A DNA stretch of 64,000 nt, from positions 16,021 to 80,020 of the forward strand of contig MU400695.1 in assembly GCA_022578965.1 (NCBI GenBank), given 5' to 3'. The DNA comes from Xylaria sp. FL1777. Lineage: Eukaryota > Ascomycota > Sordariomycetes > Xylariales > Xylariaceae. This document shows, piece after piece, positions 12,490 through 23,574 of the stretch; positions within the stretch are counted from its first letter, which is position 1, and every line of letters begins with the position of its first letter. The notes beneath the pieces were generated by a model. It saw only the letters and a program-made list of their open reading frames with translations. It was not told the DNA's origin and ran no database searches. Position numbers and translations under genes: made by a program.

Positions 12490-14190
12490 AGGTAAGTAAG
12501 TACCCACCTCACGCACCCGCCGCGTCCGTCTCCCATGCACATCCTCCACCCATCCAACCCATCTCAACCCATCCCCATCCATCCACCTCTGCCACATTCA
12601 TAATCCATACCCACTCCATCCCATCCTCCTTTCAACCCTCTGCCTGCTCTGCTTTCTTCACTCTCGGTCACTCCCTCTCATCATCTCCTCTCCCCTCCCC
12701 CCTCTGTTCCCTCTTCTTGATAGTAATCAGCATTCTCTTCGTGACCCTTCCTTTTTCTCACAACTTTGTGTCAATTTGGAATTTCGGCCAAGACCTTCCG
12801 TCTAAGTCCGAATTCCCAGGTTTCGTCGGCTGTTTTTTTTCGAGTAGAGACGAGACGGGTCGAGCCAAGTTGAGAACAAGAAGCCTGTGAGACCGAAATA
12901 TCGAGAGATCGGGAAACAGAGGTAGTCAGAGGCCTTAATCAACCTTTCCCGTGTGTACACCTTCGTATTTTGTTTTCGGTCACCGCGCCGACGCCAACAG
13001 CATCGACGACACCGTACGCATCAAAACATAGGGGACGAGCTTCCGATGAGCTAGCATCTGAGATCGCTGCATCTGCCAAACGACGCATTCGTGGTCGCCT
13101 TCAAATCAACCAACCAACCCCCAACCTCGGATCCTCTTCACTGAGCGAGACGTCAATTATCTGGATAATCCATCTCAGCAAACACCCCTCGAATCTGTCC
13201 TTCGACGACATCCATACGATCGCCTTGCATCCTTCACCCTTCGCATCCTCCGCACGCATTGCAGTCGCATTCTTTGCTTTGTGCAAGCTTGCATCCGTTT
13301 CTATCTTGCAGGTCAGTTTGTCTTTCATCTAAATCATATGAATTGTGTTTGCACTACTGCCGGAATGGAGTATTTCTTGCGATGCGACTCAAGTAGTACA
13401 ATTCATTTCTATCCGCTATTTTCGAGTTGTCAGCCACGCAATTTTGAATTCGACCTAAGACCACATTCGGTTGCACCGATTTGCCACCCCGAGAGTTTTG
13501 AGAATACCCATACTCTACCAAACTTACAAAATGGAACGGGTTATCGGTAATGGTGTCAACAGATGTCGCGTGTCTACGGTAGCTTGGTTTCAAGCTGCGC
13601 GTTAACATGAATGACACTTGTGTCTTGTCGGTGCCTCTGCTCCGATGTATCATTGGATTTGCGACACCTCCTTATTCGCCGTCAATTATAGTTAGCAATG
13701 ATTTGGCCTACCGATTACATTTTGTTTATAGTGTTGTCTTTTTCTGCACTATCATCTACTGTGATGGATAGAGAATTATTGTTATGAAAATGTACTAACG
13801 GTTCATGGACAGGAGATAGAATCGCCTTGTATATCACGATCCGTACAAAACGTTCTGACAGCTTTCCAGCAGTGACTGTATAGCATTGCCATATATTCGT
13901 ACAGCTGCACACTTATTCGACAACCTTCTGTCTACATTCGCATCAACCAGCATTTAACCAATTTCCGTTTCCTGGTCAATCGTTGATGGCTCGAGCAGCT
14001 CAATAGGGTTTCAACAACCTTCCCCTCACCACTTACCCTCATCTCTTCGGCCTTGGAATTTGCTGCCAGTTGTATGACCCAACTTTCAGGGTATAACTGA
14101 GCTGTCACTTCCACGTGCTTGAAGCAGATTTCTTCTCCGACAAAGGTCGCACGTAGATCTTTGACGGAGAATACTCTCAACCACGCCATC
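12490..14190 (+). promoter_or_regulatory. Probable promoter and long 5' leader of the cyclin gene
   Basis: From about 12,490 the plus strand becomes strongly pyrimidine-rich (CCATCC, CTCTCC and TTTCTTC runs), as is common just upstream of fungal transcription starts. It leads to the cyclin start at 14191. A donor-like site (CAG|GTCAGT, about 13312) and several possible acceptors, for example GAAGCAG at about 14121-14127, would allow a large intron in the untranslated leader. No long frame in this stretch joins the cyclin. The exact start site and any leader intron are inference. Confidence 0.4.
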
Positions 14191-15246
14191 ATGCCGGGCG
14201 GTGTGTGTGCGGTTCTCGATTACGAGACCGACATGATGTCCGAATATGTTGCGGATATGGCCACTCGGATTGTCATTCCTCGTTCCACTGTCACCCCTGC
14301 TTTTCGCAAGTTTGTCAACCAGATCCTAACATCAACCCGCCTTCCCAGCACGACCATTCTGCTAGGCATGAACTACCTAGCCAAGCACATTAATATGCAC
14401 AAGCACGCAGGGACCTATGACAGGGTTAGCGAGGGTGAGGTTTGGAAAATGCTTACCGTTGCGTTGCTCCTCGGTAGCAAGTTTCTGGATGATAACACCT
14501 TTCAGAACCGTTCTTGGTCAGATGTCAGTGGTATTGCCGTCTCCGAGCTTAATACTATGGAAGGAAAATGGCTGCAAGACATGAACTGGTTACTTTACGT
14601 CAATCTTGATCGCAGCCATGATTACGACGCTTGGTTGAAGAGCTGGAAGCAATACCAAGACAATAAACAACAGGCCATCCAGCAACAGTCTCAAGCCGCT
14701 CTTCGCGAGAGACTCGCCCCCATTGTCACATCTATTCGTAACGACTCACTGAGGCAACCTCATCACCCTCTTTCGTACGAAGGATGGACTCCCGAGGAGA
14801 TTGTAGAACATGAACGACTTACTATGAACGCAAGACTAGGTAGACCTACGAAGATGCCTTATCGACCTCGCGAAAGCTCGTGGCCTAGTCGTTATCAAAA
14901 TCCATGGGGCCAAGCTCCGTTGACCCCTCCCGATTCGGGTTATGGCACTCCCGAGTACTTGAATTCGGCTGCATCTGTCAATTCGCGTTATAATGAGTGG
15001 TTCAGCCAGGCTGTAGCAAGCCAAAACTATGGCCGCTACTCCCATGCTCCCACTGCGCATCATACTTACTCTTCGTCCAGAAACGGCTCCCAATTCCATC
15101 AACCCTACTTCAACCAGTATGGCGGGCACGCTGGATGGGACTCAGGCGTGGCTGAATGCAACTGTACACAGTGTCTTTCGGCTATCCACGCCAAGGCTGG
15201 TTCCTATTTCCATTCCCACGCCTATGGTCAAGCTGTTATGGGATGA
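14191..15246 (+). CDS. Clg1-like cyclin (Pho85-type cyclin family)
   Basis: This single exon encodes about 351 aa when started at the ATG that gives MPGGVCAVLDYETD. The frame is open further upstream, but that part does not look coding. Residues about 20-150 form a cyclin box: the stretch RKFVNQIL..TRLPSTTILLGMNYL, then WKMLTVALLLGSKFLDDNTF, then SELNTMEGKWLQDMNW. The last two match the conserved cyclin core of the PCL/Clg1 group. In yeasts such proteins bind the kinase Pho85 and link it to nutrient and growth control. The C-terminal half is polar and probably disordered (PLTPPDSGYGTPEYLN, then Tyr/His/Ser-rich), with SP/TP sites that could be phosphorylated. No intron is visible in the coding part. 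The family is confident; the choice of Clg1 over other Pcl cyclins is inference. Confidence 0.8.
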   Translation: MPGGVCAVLDYETDMMSEYVADMATRIVIPRSTVTPAFRKFVNQILTSTRLPSTTILLGMNYLAKHINMHKHAGTYDRVSEGEVWKMLTVALLLGSKFLDDNTFQNRSWSDVSGIAVSELNTMEGKWLQDMNWLLYVNLDRSHDYDAWLKSWKQYQDNKQQAIQQQSQAALRERLAPIVTSIRNDSLRQPHHPLSYEGWTPEEIVEHERLTMNARLGRPTKMPYRPRESSWPSRYQNPWGQAPLTPPDSGYGTPEYLNSAASVNSRYNEWFSQAVASQNYGRYSHAPTAHHTYSSSRNGSQFHQPYFNQYGGHAGWDSGVAECNCTQCLSAIHAKAGSYFHSHAYGQAVMG

Positions 15247-17677
15247 CAACGCTGTTTTTAGTCAAGCAAGTTGAGCTGGACTATCTCCTGGTGACCCTCC
15301 TAGCATGATGAGACTTTCGCGTAACTGCGAAATCTTAGGCTATGGACTGCCTGGATTCGATTCTAACGGTTTCACGAACACACTGCTTTTTTTTCTTTCT
15401 TTTAATCTGATACCCCTTTCGGCATATTGGTTGGGAGCGGGAAGGGCTCCATGGAATTTACGATGTTTGGTCAGATTTGATTCGGCAACAAGTCATTCGA
15501 AAATCCTCGTACGACGCGTATCGTAACCATGGGATCGTAACCATCGGGAGTTTTCGGATACTCCATGTCCATTGTTCGATCTAGAACCGTTGTATCTGCG
15601 GGTTGACGACACCCGAGTAGACTGCCTCTGGCGGTTTCTCGATCATAATCTTCATTATTGGCGTTTATACGGTATTCCCCTACGGGCTGGAGTTCTTTGC
15701 CTGATGTTTCTTTTTCCTTTTTTTTTTTTTTTTTTTTTTTTACACATCATAGATTTCATGTGGCACAATTGTTCGCATTTCACAGCGATGGCGGCTAAAA
15801 AACTGAGACTACTCATGGCGTTTAAAAAAAAGAAACTAATGAACCTTGATAATCGGTTCATTGTCTTGCCAGCCGCTCCCTCCATGCTGGAGGATAGAAC
15901 AGCACCCCCAAAAGTTGTTGTACTCAACGTCGACTGCTGAACTGCCTTCCTGGATTACACCCTCGGCAGTTTCAGACCCCTTTGCCACTTGTACGAGAGA
16001 GACGGCTCGTGGTAACCATCCTCCCTTTGTGCAATGAAAAGACAAAGCAACTTGGCGGTCCGCTCCTCGACACTCTAAAGCAGGTGCTTGGTTTAGGGCT
16101 ATGGCATGAAATTGTGGTTGAAACCCACCATGCTACCCCGTCGCCCTAACGACTCGATCGTTACTGCCTCTCGCTTGGCACACAGTAGGGGATTAGAGGA
16201 ACGTTATTTTTCGCATCTTTGCAGGGATATTAAGGAAATGACGGCTAAAATGTAGGACCTGGGAATTTGGTATTCTCTTTCATATCCTTGTTCATTGTAG
16301 GACAACGCAACGGTTCGGTTGTTGACGAACACGCGTTTTTCTCTGGCCTGGATCAGGCATTCACTAAGACGACATTAGTCTCTTTTTTACGTTTAGACTG
16401 AAGATGGGGCTTTGGGGACCGGGGGCTTTGGAGCTGGGGTTTAATCTTTTCACGGTTCAGACATCTCTTTCGAGGTCGGTTTATTCCCTTGTTTGATGCT
16501 CATACTTCTTCACGACTGGCATGATCTTCTTGCTATTGTCTTTTGCATGGTGGTTGAGGAACAGTACTTGAGAGGAAAGAATACTGGGGGTAGACAGCCG
16601 ACACTCTTGGTATTCGACTTGTCGGAGACCCTTGCCTACCTAGATTGTCATTGTCGAAGTCTAGGAGGTCACAGGGCATCCTTTTAAGGGTAGATTGGGC
16701 CCTCATCTCAGTGATGATAAACACGCATTGGTAAAGCGATTTCCAGCAAGCGATGTTGACCTGTTTATATATACATATACATACACACAAAACCAATTTG
16801 GACAAAGCGTTGATAATGCTTCGTCAACTTTTACTTTCTTGTCTTTTACCTGATCCTTAATTAGTGATACATGCTCGAAAAGTGTAATGGGGAGGTTTAT
16901 AGGTAATTGACAACAAGGAGATGCATTCTGTTAGTGTGTTGTGTGGGTGTTCCTTATTGTTTTGTTTGCAGGTGATCTAGAATCTGTTATTTTCATAGGT
17001 ATCTTGGGCCATCTACTGCGTATATTATTTGGCTTGTCTACCTACCTATCTGGCAGATATATGTGTCTATGCTGAGACTGTGCCAGCTGGCGCCTTCATT
17101 TTGCAGCTGCGACACCTAGCAAGGATATCATTGAAGAGGAAAGTATCTACTTGGGTATGTAGATACCTATCTATATTCTCGTCTCATATCTCTCCTCTCA
17201 TCACATGCCAGCCAGCCCGCTCATTCATCTATCCTGCTTGCCTATCTGTGAGTCTGTACATAACACATTACTCACCCATATATAACACCAATTGGCCCAC
17301 TCACGATTAAATCTCCTCGTGTCCTGGATTAGGTGGGATGCATGTGCGTACGCTAGTCGTATGGACGATAGTTAACTGACTGCAGAAACCAGCAGCCCTT
17401 TTCTCACGAGGTCTCGTGGGAATACTCGCTATAGGTCTGCCTTTGTGGAATTGGGTGATTGAATCCTACCTTCAATAATTACTTCGTGTTGCACAACTCC
17501 ATTTTACATTTGCCGCACTTGCTTGCTTGCTTGCCTGCATGCGTGCGTGCGCGACTGAGACATACCCAAGGAAAAACAGGTTCTGGCTATCTACTCTGCC
17601 GAGGGTATATTTATTTATACGGGGCGGGGGGTTGATTACATGCATGAACGCATGAAGAAATACGCATTCTGCTCACG
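15247..17677. other. Gene-free stretch downstream of the cyclin gene
   Basis: No gene supported. It should contain the cyclin 3' untranslated region and the promoter of the next gene. Visible items are a 24-base T run at 15718-15741, a TACTGCGTA copy at 17014-17022, and a (CTTG)n-like run around 17517-17545. Confidence 0.5.
15718..15741. repeat. Poly-T tract
   Basis: Uninterrupted run of 24 T downstream of the cyclin gene. Confidence 0.9.
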
Positions 17678-18849
17678 ATGACGTCGCGGTTCGTCTCGGG
17701 TGGTGTCATCGCGGGCGACGGGGACAGCGCAAACGAAGATAAGGGGAAAGGGATCTCTGATGATGGAGGACAAAGGGGGACGGGGATGGGAATCGGAGCA
17801 GAGGGGGGGAAAGGGACTGCTGCCTCTGTCGAATGGGAGGCTGTCCAGAAAGATCTCGATGAGGAGCGGCGGCGGCGCGCTGAGGCTAGGAAACGGGATG
17901 TCGAGAGTGGTGGTGAGAAGAGCCTCTATGAGATTTTGCAGGCTAATAAAGGTATTTGGTTCTTCGCTTTTTGACCCCCTGTCTTTTTTTTGTATTCGTT
18001 TCTGTCCATGTTTTCTCTCTATCTCTCTTCTGGGCCCCTCGGGTTTCTCTTATCATGCATCTACACCCTATTGCGTTGTCCTGTGTTATATTATTCGTTG
18101 CTGTGTCTATCGTATGGTTGGGTGCCGGCGTTTCCTTTCTGTAGTTGTTTCATTAGATCGCATTCGATATCTCGCTGTTGAATTATACACTGGTCGACTG
18201 ATTTGTTCGTCAACTTCTTTCCCCTGAATTAGCGGCCAAACAAGCCGCATTTGAAGAGCAGAATCGTATCCGAAATCAATTCCGGGCCCTCGACGATGAC
18301 GAAATCGAATTTCTCCATGGTGTTAACGATGAGAGACGTGCCGAGGAGGAGCGTGTGAGACGAGAGACCGAAGAGGGGCTGGCCAGCTTTCGGAAGGCGC
18401 AGCAAGCTGTTGGAGGTGGTGATGCTGCTAATTCTGCCGGCGTTGGGAATGCCGATGGGGATGATGGTGTTATGGTTGAGGAGTGGGGGGCTGCGGCTAC
18501 AGTTAGGAAGAGGAAGAGGGAGAGGGAGAAGGCTGGGTTTAAAGGTGTTAAGAGGAGGACTAGTATGCCTGAGGAAGACAAGAATGACGAGCGAAAGGTG
18601 CCCGGAGAAGCATTGGGGGATGTCAAAGGCAAAGATGATCTAGTATCGTCTACTGAACAGATTGGCAACGACCATGTGAAGCTTACGCATACGAAGCTCA
18701 CACCCACACCCACCGAATCCGAATCAGTTGCTGCTAAGGAACCCTCTACGACTCCTTCAACACAGACTATCGATGTAACATCTACATCGAAACCGAAACC
18801 GACCTTGGGCCTTGTTGACTACGGCTCGGATGAAGACGATGATGATTGA
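17678..18849 (+). CDS. FAM192A/NIP30 (Fyv6-type) nuclear protein
   Basis: Two exons, 17678-17951 and 18233-18849, encode about 296 aa. The join gives ..LYEILQANK|AAKQAAFEEQNRIRNQFRALDDDEIEFLHGV.., the hallmark of the FAM192A/Fyv6 N-terminal domain: an FVSGG start, a short basic helix, a SLYEIL motif and a NQFRALDDDEIEFL motif, at residues about 4-120. Family members are small nuclear proteins. Yeast Fyv6 acts with the spliceosome at second-step splicing, and human FAM192A (PIP30) binds the proteasome activator PA28gamma. The rest is low complexity, with a basic patch (RKRKREREK) followed by Ser/Thr-rich sequence and an acidic end (YGSDEDDDD). The intron, 281 nt, is long for this window and begins GTATTT. 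Which of the two known roles applies here is not shown by the sequence. Confidence 0.85.
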
Positions 18850-20248
18850 AGGGAGAGAATCTATTTAGATGGTATAATACTTACGAGCCAGCCACGATTA
18901 CAGTCATGGCCATACCATCCCCTTAAGATTAGGAGTGCGAGGGGATAAACTGTCTTTAGAGACAGGTACCGATGAGTACTCCTCGATGATCTCTATTTTG
19001 AATTGGACAGGACGCCTTACACCCGTTCATTCACTCCCCCCTCGGACTTATCGTTGGTGTAGAGCTAGCCGGGCAACTCTGTGAAAATGTCGAGTTATCC
19101 TAGAAATATCCTATCAACGACTGAGGGATGCTATAGCACTATCATGAGATACCGGGTCATATATTATTGGATCTGATCGATTTTGCCCGGAGGACTTACC
19201 AGACTCACCTCGTTTGCCCTCTCGGTCGACTAGTTCCTCGCGTGCCCCTCGGTAAGGTAGTTAATGATGTGACGGTCACGCATGACTTGGTGGATACTAT
19301 ATTCTAACAATTATTGAGTACTAATTCAATCAAGAAAAAACCAACTACAGTGTCTTTTCACAACATTCAAGAGTCACATGAGGGAGGGGACATAGGACGA
19401 GACGAGGCTGGCTGAAGGTTGAGTGATTGGATTGCGCTTGTACGAACATATATCTTTCACCTACTTCCCACATGCACGTCTGAGCAGACCATCAATTCGT
19501 CCAGCCAACGTGACGTTCCCGATTTTTTGCTGGTTGGCGCGAAGAAAGTTATGGGATCGCGGCGGTGTAGAGGAGCTAAGGATAATGCCTGGCGTTCATA
19601 TCTATATATCTGCCTGTCTGCATCTCTATATGTTAGGGAGCAGGCTGCCTTCGTCGTTTAAATGAGACACATGATAGGCTTTCTCAACTATGAAGCGGGG
19701 GAATGCGATCTCAAACGCGTCGCTTGAGAATATCAAGATGCATATAGATATCTGAATACTCCCATTCCGCATAGTCAACTTTATTTACTAATAGGTTGAG
19801 TTGTTTGATTCTTTGTGCCTTTGACGATATACACCGTTGGCTCTCCTTCCGTTCCAGCCAGGTATATGTCCATGTTATGGTCTCCTTGCGCCCTCATGCC
19901 GTCAACCTTACTGATTAACCAATCGAAGGGCGGTCATAGGATTATACAAGGGGCGTATCTTATTGTTGTACATGTGATTGGAGATTATTCGTCTCGAAAA
20001 CCTTGGGGGAGGTATGAGGCGCAGCTGTCCCAAGTCTATAGACGCCCATTCCTTCTAACTATCGTATACACATAAATACATATACAGACTTGAGGCCCCA
20101 ACACCCCGCCTTTCTAATGGATTAGGTTTTTGTCATGTAGATGGTGATTTCGTCATATTAGAAGAGACAGATAATGTCCGAGAGGCAGATCTCAGTGATT
20201 AATCAGTCTATAGCTCTCCTTAGACTGTATTCAAGCGCCGCCCTTTGT
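18850..20248. other. Convergent intergenic stretch, no supported gene
   Basis: This lies between the 3' end of the FAM192A-like gene (+) and the 3' end of TIM54 (-), so both 3' untranslated regions and terminators should be here. Short open frames near 19419-20075 have no protein-like features. Confidence 0.5.
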
Positions 20249-21652
20249 TTACTCGTCGACCAGAACAGGTTGTGGTTTCGGTTTTGGAGTCACAGCCCAC
20301 CGCCATAGGCTACGAAGGCTACCTTTGATAAAACCCTCAACTTCCTCCTCGGGGACAATGATGGCACGGGCACGGGTCTCGTCTTCGGGACGGAGATCGA
20401 AGCGACGCATGCGCATGCTGATGCGGGGGTCTAAGGCCACGGGGTTTGTCCAGATCTTCTCTGCTGGTGGGGTGGGTGGAGAGCTTTCCTTCTCGTCCTC
20501 GGAGTCTTTCTTGGCCTCTTTCCATACGGATTTTGGCCAGTCTTTCTCTTCCCAAGCTAGCGCTGTCGCTTGTTCGGATTCGGAGTCTCCGGAGTCACGG
20601 TTAGTCTCTTCACGGTATTCGCGTGCCGTCGCGAGACAGACGGCGGCGACCTCGCGGCCAATGTCGTCCGCTAAATGCCGTCGGTTCAGGAAGTGGCCCA
20701 GTCGGATGAAGGTATTGGTGAAGCCGAGTATGTGGGGGAATTGCACGGGGGTCGAAGGAGAGAACTCGGCGGGGATGAGCATGGGGATGGGCGAGGTTGG
20801 GTAGTCGGCTGTCGTGTTGTAGGGCGGGGGCTGTGGTGGTCGCTCAGGCTTCTTCTCTTCAGGCTTTGATTCTTCGGGCTTCTCCTTGGTCTCTTCGCCC
20901 GCTACTGCTCCCTCCTTTGTTGTCTCCTCTATTATCGACTCGCCGGTGGGAGGCTCTGGCGTCGGCGCGACAGGGGCTGTCAGAGGTCCCAACCAACCCT
21001 CATGCAGCCCTCGCACGTATTCTTTCCATGTATGCCGGCCGATGACGATATCGCCCCTCACACCGCTGTACTCGCGGGTGCCGTTCCGCCTCCTCACCTC
21101 GCTGACGACCTCGTCCTGTGTCTGGGCGCCGGCAGCGGCGGCGGCATCGGGGTCCCGTGCCCTCCGTATGCGCTCGGCGACGGCAGCGCGCACATCGCCC
21201 TCCTTGCGGCCCTGCACAAACTCCCAGTCCAGGCCCGACGCGGCCAGCACGGGCTTGACGTACTCGGTGAAGTGGTCCTGGGCGACCCGCAGCCCGTCGG
21301 TGGGCGGGCTCTCGAGGAAGATGGTCAGCTTGCGCGGCATCTCGCTCGGCGAGGCGATGGGCTCCTTCGCGAGGTGCGACACGGCCCTCGCCCACCGCGC
21401 CGTTGCCCGCTTCTTCTCGCGCTTGTCGTAGATTATGGCGGCCGACAGCGACCCGGCCAGCGTCCAGAAGATCATCCAGTTTCGTGACGGCAGCTTCTTG
21501 GGCAGGTTCGGGAGACCCATCATCCGCAGGGCCGGATTCGACGGCGGCGCTTTGTAGGTAGTTCCTGGGGTGGTGGTGGTGGTTGTGGTGGTAGTCGCCG
21601 TCGCTGTCGCAGTCGCCGTCGCCGAAGCGGGGGGAGGCTTTGAGTCAGCCAT
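20249..21652 (-). CDS. TIM54: Mitochondrial inner membrane translocase subunit Tim54
   Basis: An uninterrupted frame of about 467 aa on the minus strand. I chose the ATG at 21652 (MADSKPPP); the frame extends four codons upstream only through a TTG. After a Thr/Ala-rich low-complexity leader comes the conserved Tim54 start NPALRMMGLPNLPKKLPSRNW, then one membrane segment at residues about 59-76 (MIFWTLAGSLSAAIIYDK). The soluble part includes MPRKLTIFLESPPTDGLR and VRGDIVIGRHTWKEYV..GWLGPL, which match the family. Tim54 belongs to the TIM22 complex, which inserts multispanning carriers into the mitochondrial inner membrane. Residues about 230-280 are Glu/Pro-rich. It has no intron and is GC-rich, which explains long antisense open frames in the same place. 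It is transcribed away from the F-box-like gene at 23575. Confidence 0.9.
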   Translation of the reverse strand: MADSKPPPASATATATATATTTTTTTTTPGTTYKAPPSNPALRMMGLPNLPKKLPSRNWMIFWTLAGSLSAAIIYDKREKKRATARWARAVSHLAKEPIASPSEMPRKLTIFLESPPTDGLRVAQDHFTEYVKPVLAASGLDWEFVQGRKEGDVRAAVAERIRRARDPDAAAAAGAQTQDEVVSEVRRRNGTREYSGVRGDIVIGRHTWKEYVRGLHEGWLGPLTAPVAPTPEPPTGESIIEETTKEGAVAGEETKEKPEESKPEEKKPERPPQPPPYNTTADYPTSPIPMLIPAEFSPSTPVQFPHILGFTNTFIRLGHFLNRRHLADDIGREVAAVCLATAREYREETNRDSGDSESEQATALAWEEKDWPKSVWKEAKKDSEDEKESSPPTPPAEKIWTNPVALDPRISMRMRRFDLRPEDETRARAIIVPEEEVEGFIKGSLRSLWRWAVTPKPKPQPVLVDE

Positions 21653-21719
21653 GTTGTAGCTCAACGCAAGATATCCTATTTACTAGATAATAATAATTTA
21701 TTAACTGAGTATGAATACA

Positions 21720-21739
21720 GATGAGATGAGATGAGATGA
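21720..21739. repeat. (ATGAG)n microsatellite
   Basis: Four tandem copies of the pentamer GATGA/ATGAG lie about 70 bases upstream of the TIM54 start codon. Confidence 0.85.
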
Positions 21740-22046
21740 GGACGACGGTGAGGGTGACGGCGCTGGAAGGCGGGTCGCCGTCACAATCACGATTGCCGTG
21801 TGCTGTCGTGTACTGTCGTGTGCTTTGCAAATCAACGAGGAGAATTGAATGGCTCGGCTTCGTTGATTCTTCGTCACTGGTGGGCTGGAAATGGAAATTT
21901 CTGGGATTGGAGTTTCTTATCGCTCAGCAAGGTTACAGGACTAGGGTAGTTATCGATTACTATTATTCACCCAATCCTGACGAACGTCGATTACAGACTA
22001 ATTTACAGTGGACCTTAGGTAACGAGCAATATAAAAAGGTACAGTA

Positions 22047-22356
22047 CAAAGGTTGGGGCCAGAAGTCTGAAATAGCCTAGACAATTGAATACAGTGCATT
22101 CTACTTACTGCTTACAGTAGAAATTTCCTAATTAGGAAAGACTTTTAATCTTATGCTAGACTGTTAGCGGCCTAATTCTGGTATATTTTCTACTTAACGG
22201 ACTGTTTTTAAGCTAAAATAAAACCTGCTAAGCTGCTAGCAGTCTAGCATAAAATTAAAGGTTTTTCTTAATTAGGAAACCTTTACTATAAGCAGTAAAT
22301 AAAATGCACTGTATTTAATTGTCCAGGCTATTTCAGACTTCTGGCCCCAACCTTCG
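22047..22356. mobile_element. Palindromic MITE, probably Tc1/mariner-type
   Basis: The element begins CAAAGGTTGGGGCCAGAAG at 22047 and ends in the inverted form CTTCTGGCCCCAACCTTCG at 22356. The first about 30 bases of the two ends differ at only one or two positions, and the similarity continues inward for about 150 bases per arm to the centre near 22200 (for example ATGCTAGACTG on both arms). The whole element is therefore one imperfect palindrome of 310 bp. Most arm differences are C/T or G/A changes. A TA dinucleotide flanks each end (22045-22046 and 22357-22358), the target duplication expected for Tc1/mariner elements. There is no room for a transposase, so it is non-autonomous. A diverged second copy lies at the end of the window. 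Confidence 0.85.
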
Positions 22357-23574
22357 TATTACGAAGTACATTTTCTACCTTTGAAAATACAGGAAACCTC
22401 CGAACATACTACCTACTTCCTCAATGTGAAACTAGTATCGCTTTAAGTGTATTGTATTTTTTTTATTAAGCTACTTACACAAGGCCCCTTAAAAGCCAGG
22501 CAAGCCGTATCGGCATCTTCTAAACAACCTTAACTTGCTGGAACTAAACTTTCCAATGATTTGATGCTTGCTAGCGATCGTGCGAAACCTAAGTCCCCCA
22601 TCCTACTTAGTTCCCTTTGTGAACCCAACCTGCCTCTCTCTTCTTGCTATTTATCACTCATCGCAACGTCCAACCAATTGAATTCCCCACCATCCATAAG
22701 CTTTACTGTGAACCATAGGCCGGACCACCCGCAGACGGGAATTCATAATGAGAATTCGTCTCGAGAAGGGCCAATTGGCCTCTCGCAGCCGCTTTCTACT
22801 TTCTACTTTCTTCGTCCCAACTTCCCAATCGTGGAACCTTGTCGTCGTAATCACCATCTCGCAAGGCTTCTTTGATGGCGGAGACGGCTGGGGAAAAGGC
22901 TGAAGCAATGACGTCGGATCCAAGTAGAGCAAGCACCCGGATGGTCAAGAGCGCCGAGGGGCGGCCTTTTCAGATACCGGAATGGGTTGCTTAGTACCGG
23001 CTGCCATCAAGGTTCGCACACTCGACGGTCACACAGTCATACACACATATAGAAATACACTACTAAGCTCATTCGTTCAGCTCGGCCAGGCTATCTTCAG
23101 TCCTCTTCTCACACAGCTACACTATTTTACATGGCTTATTTCACTCTCGAAGAGCGTTGCAGTAGAATCTATGCTGATTACACCCTGACTTCTTAACACA
23201 ACCACGGCCTACTATTACCCTGGCCTCGTCGTCCCCGTTGGACTTGTAACCTTCCTTCACACGGTCGACCCTTGTATATCGCATACGCACCTTCAACTAA
23301 TCTCTCGAGTCTAAATCCATACACCTAGGACCTTTGAGCGAGTGGCTGTGACGCCTTGCTAGTGGGAGACTTCAAAGACTCCGCATTGAGTGTCGCTTAG
23401 AAACATTGTTTATCAGAAAAAATTGTACCACCCGTGGTTAGTATAGGCCCAGAATTTCCCAACGTCCTCGAGGTGATAACATTTACCAACGTAATCTTTT
23501 TATAGACGACTGGCAAAACAACGGACCTAGAAGTTATCACCATTTCTTGGATACGAGACAGAAGTACTGTCAAG

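Larger units (their letters stand above)
21653..23574. promoter_or_regulatory. Divergent intergenic stretch between TIM54 and the F-box-like gene
   Basis: This should hold the promoters of TIM54 (-) and of the gene starting at 23575 (+). It includes an ATGAG pentanucleotide run just upstream of TIM54 (about 21720-21738) and the palindromic MITE at 22047-22356. No gene is supported: the open frames at 22561-22932 are short and have no family signature. Confidence 0.5.

Noticed and set aside
20325..21487. Several plus-strand open frames of 130-180 codons over TIM54
   Set aside because: They are antisense shadows of the GC-rich TIM54 coding sequence and have no family motif.
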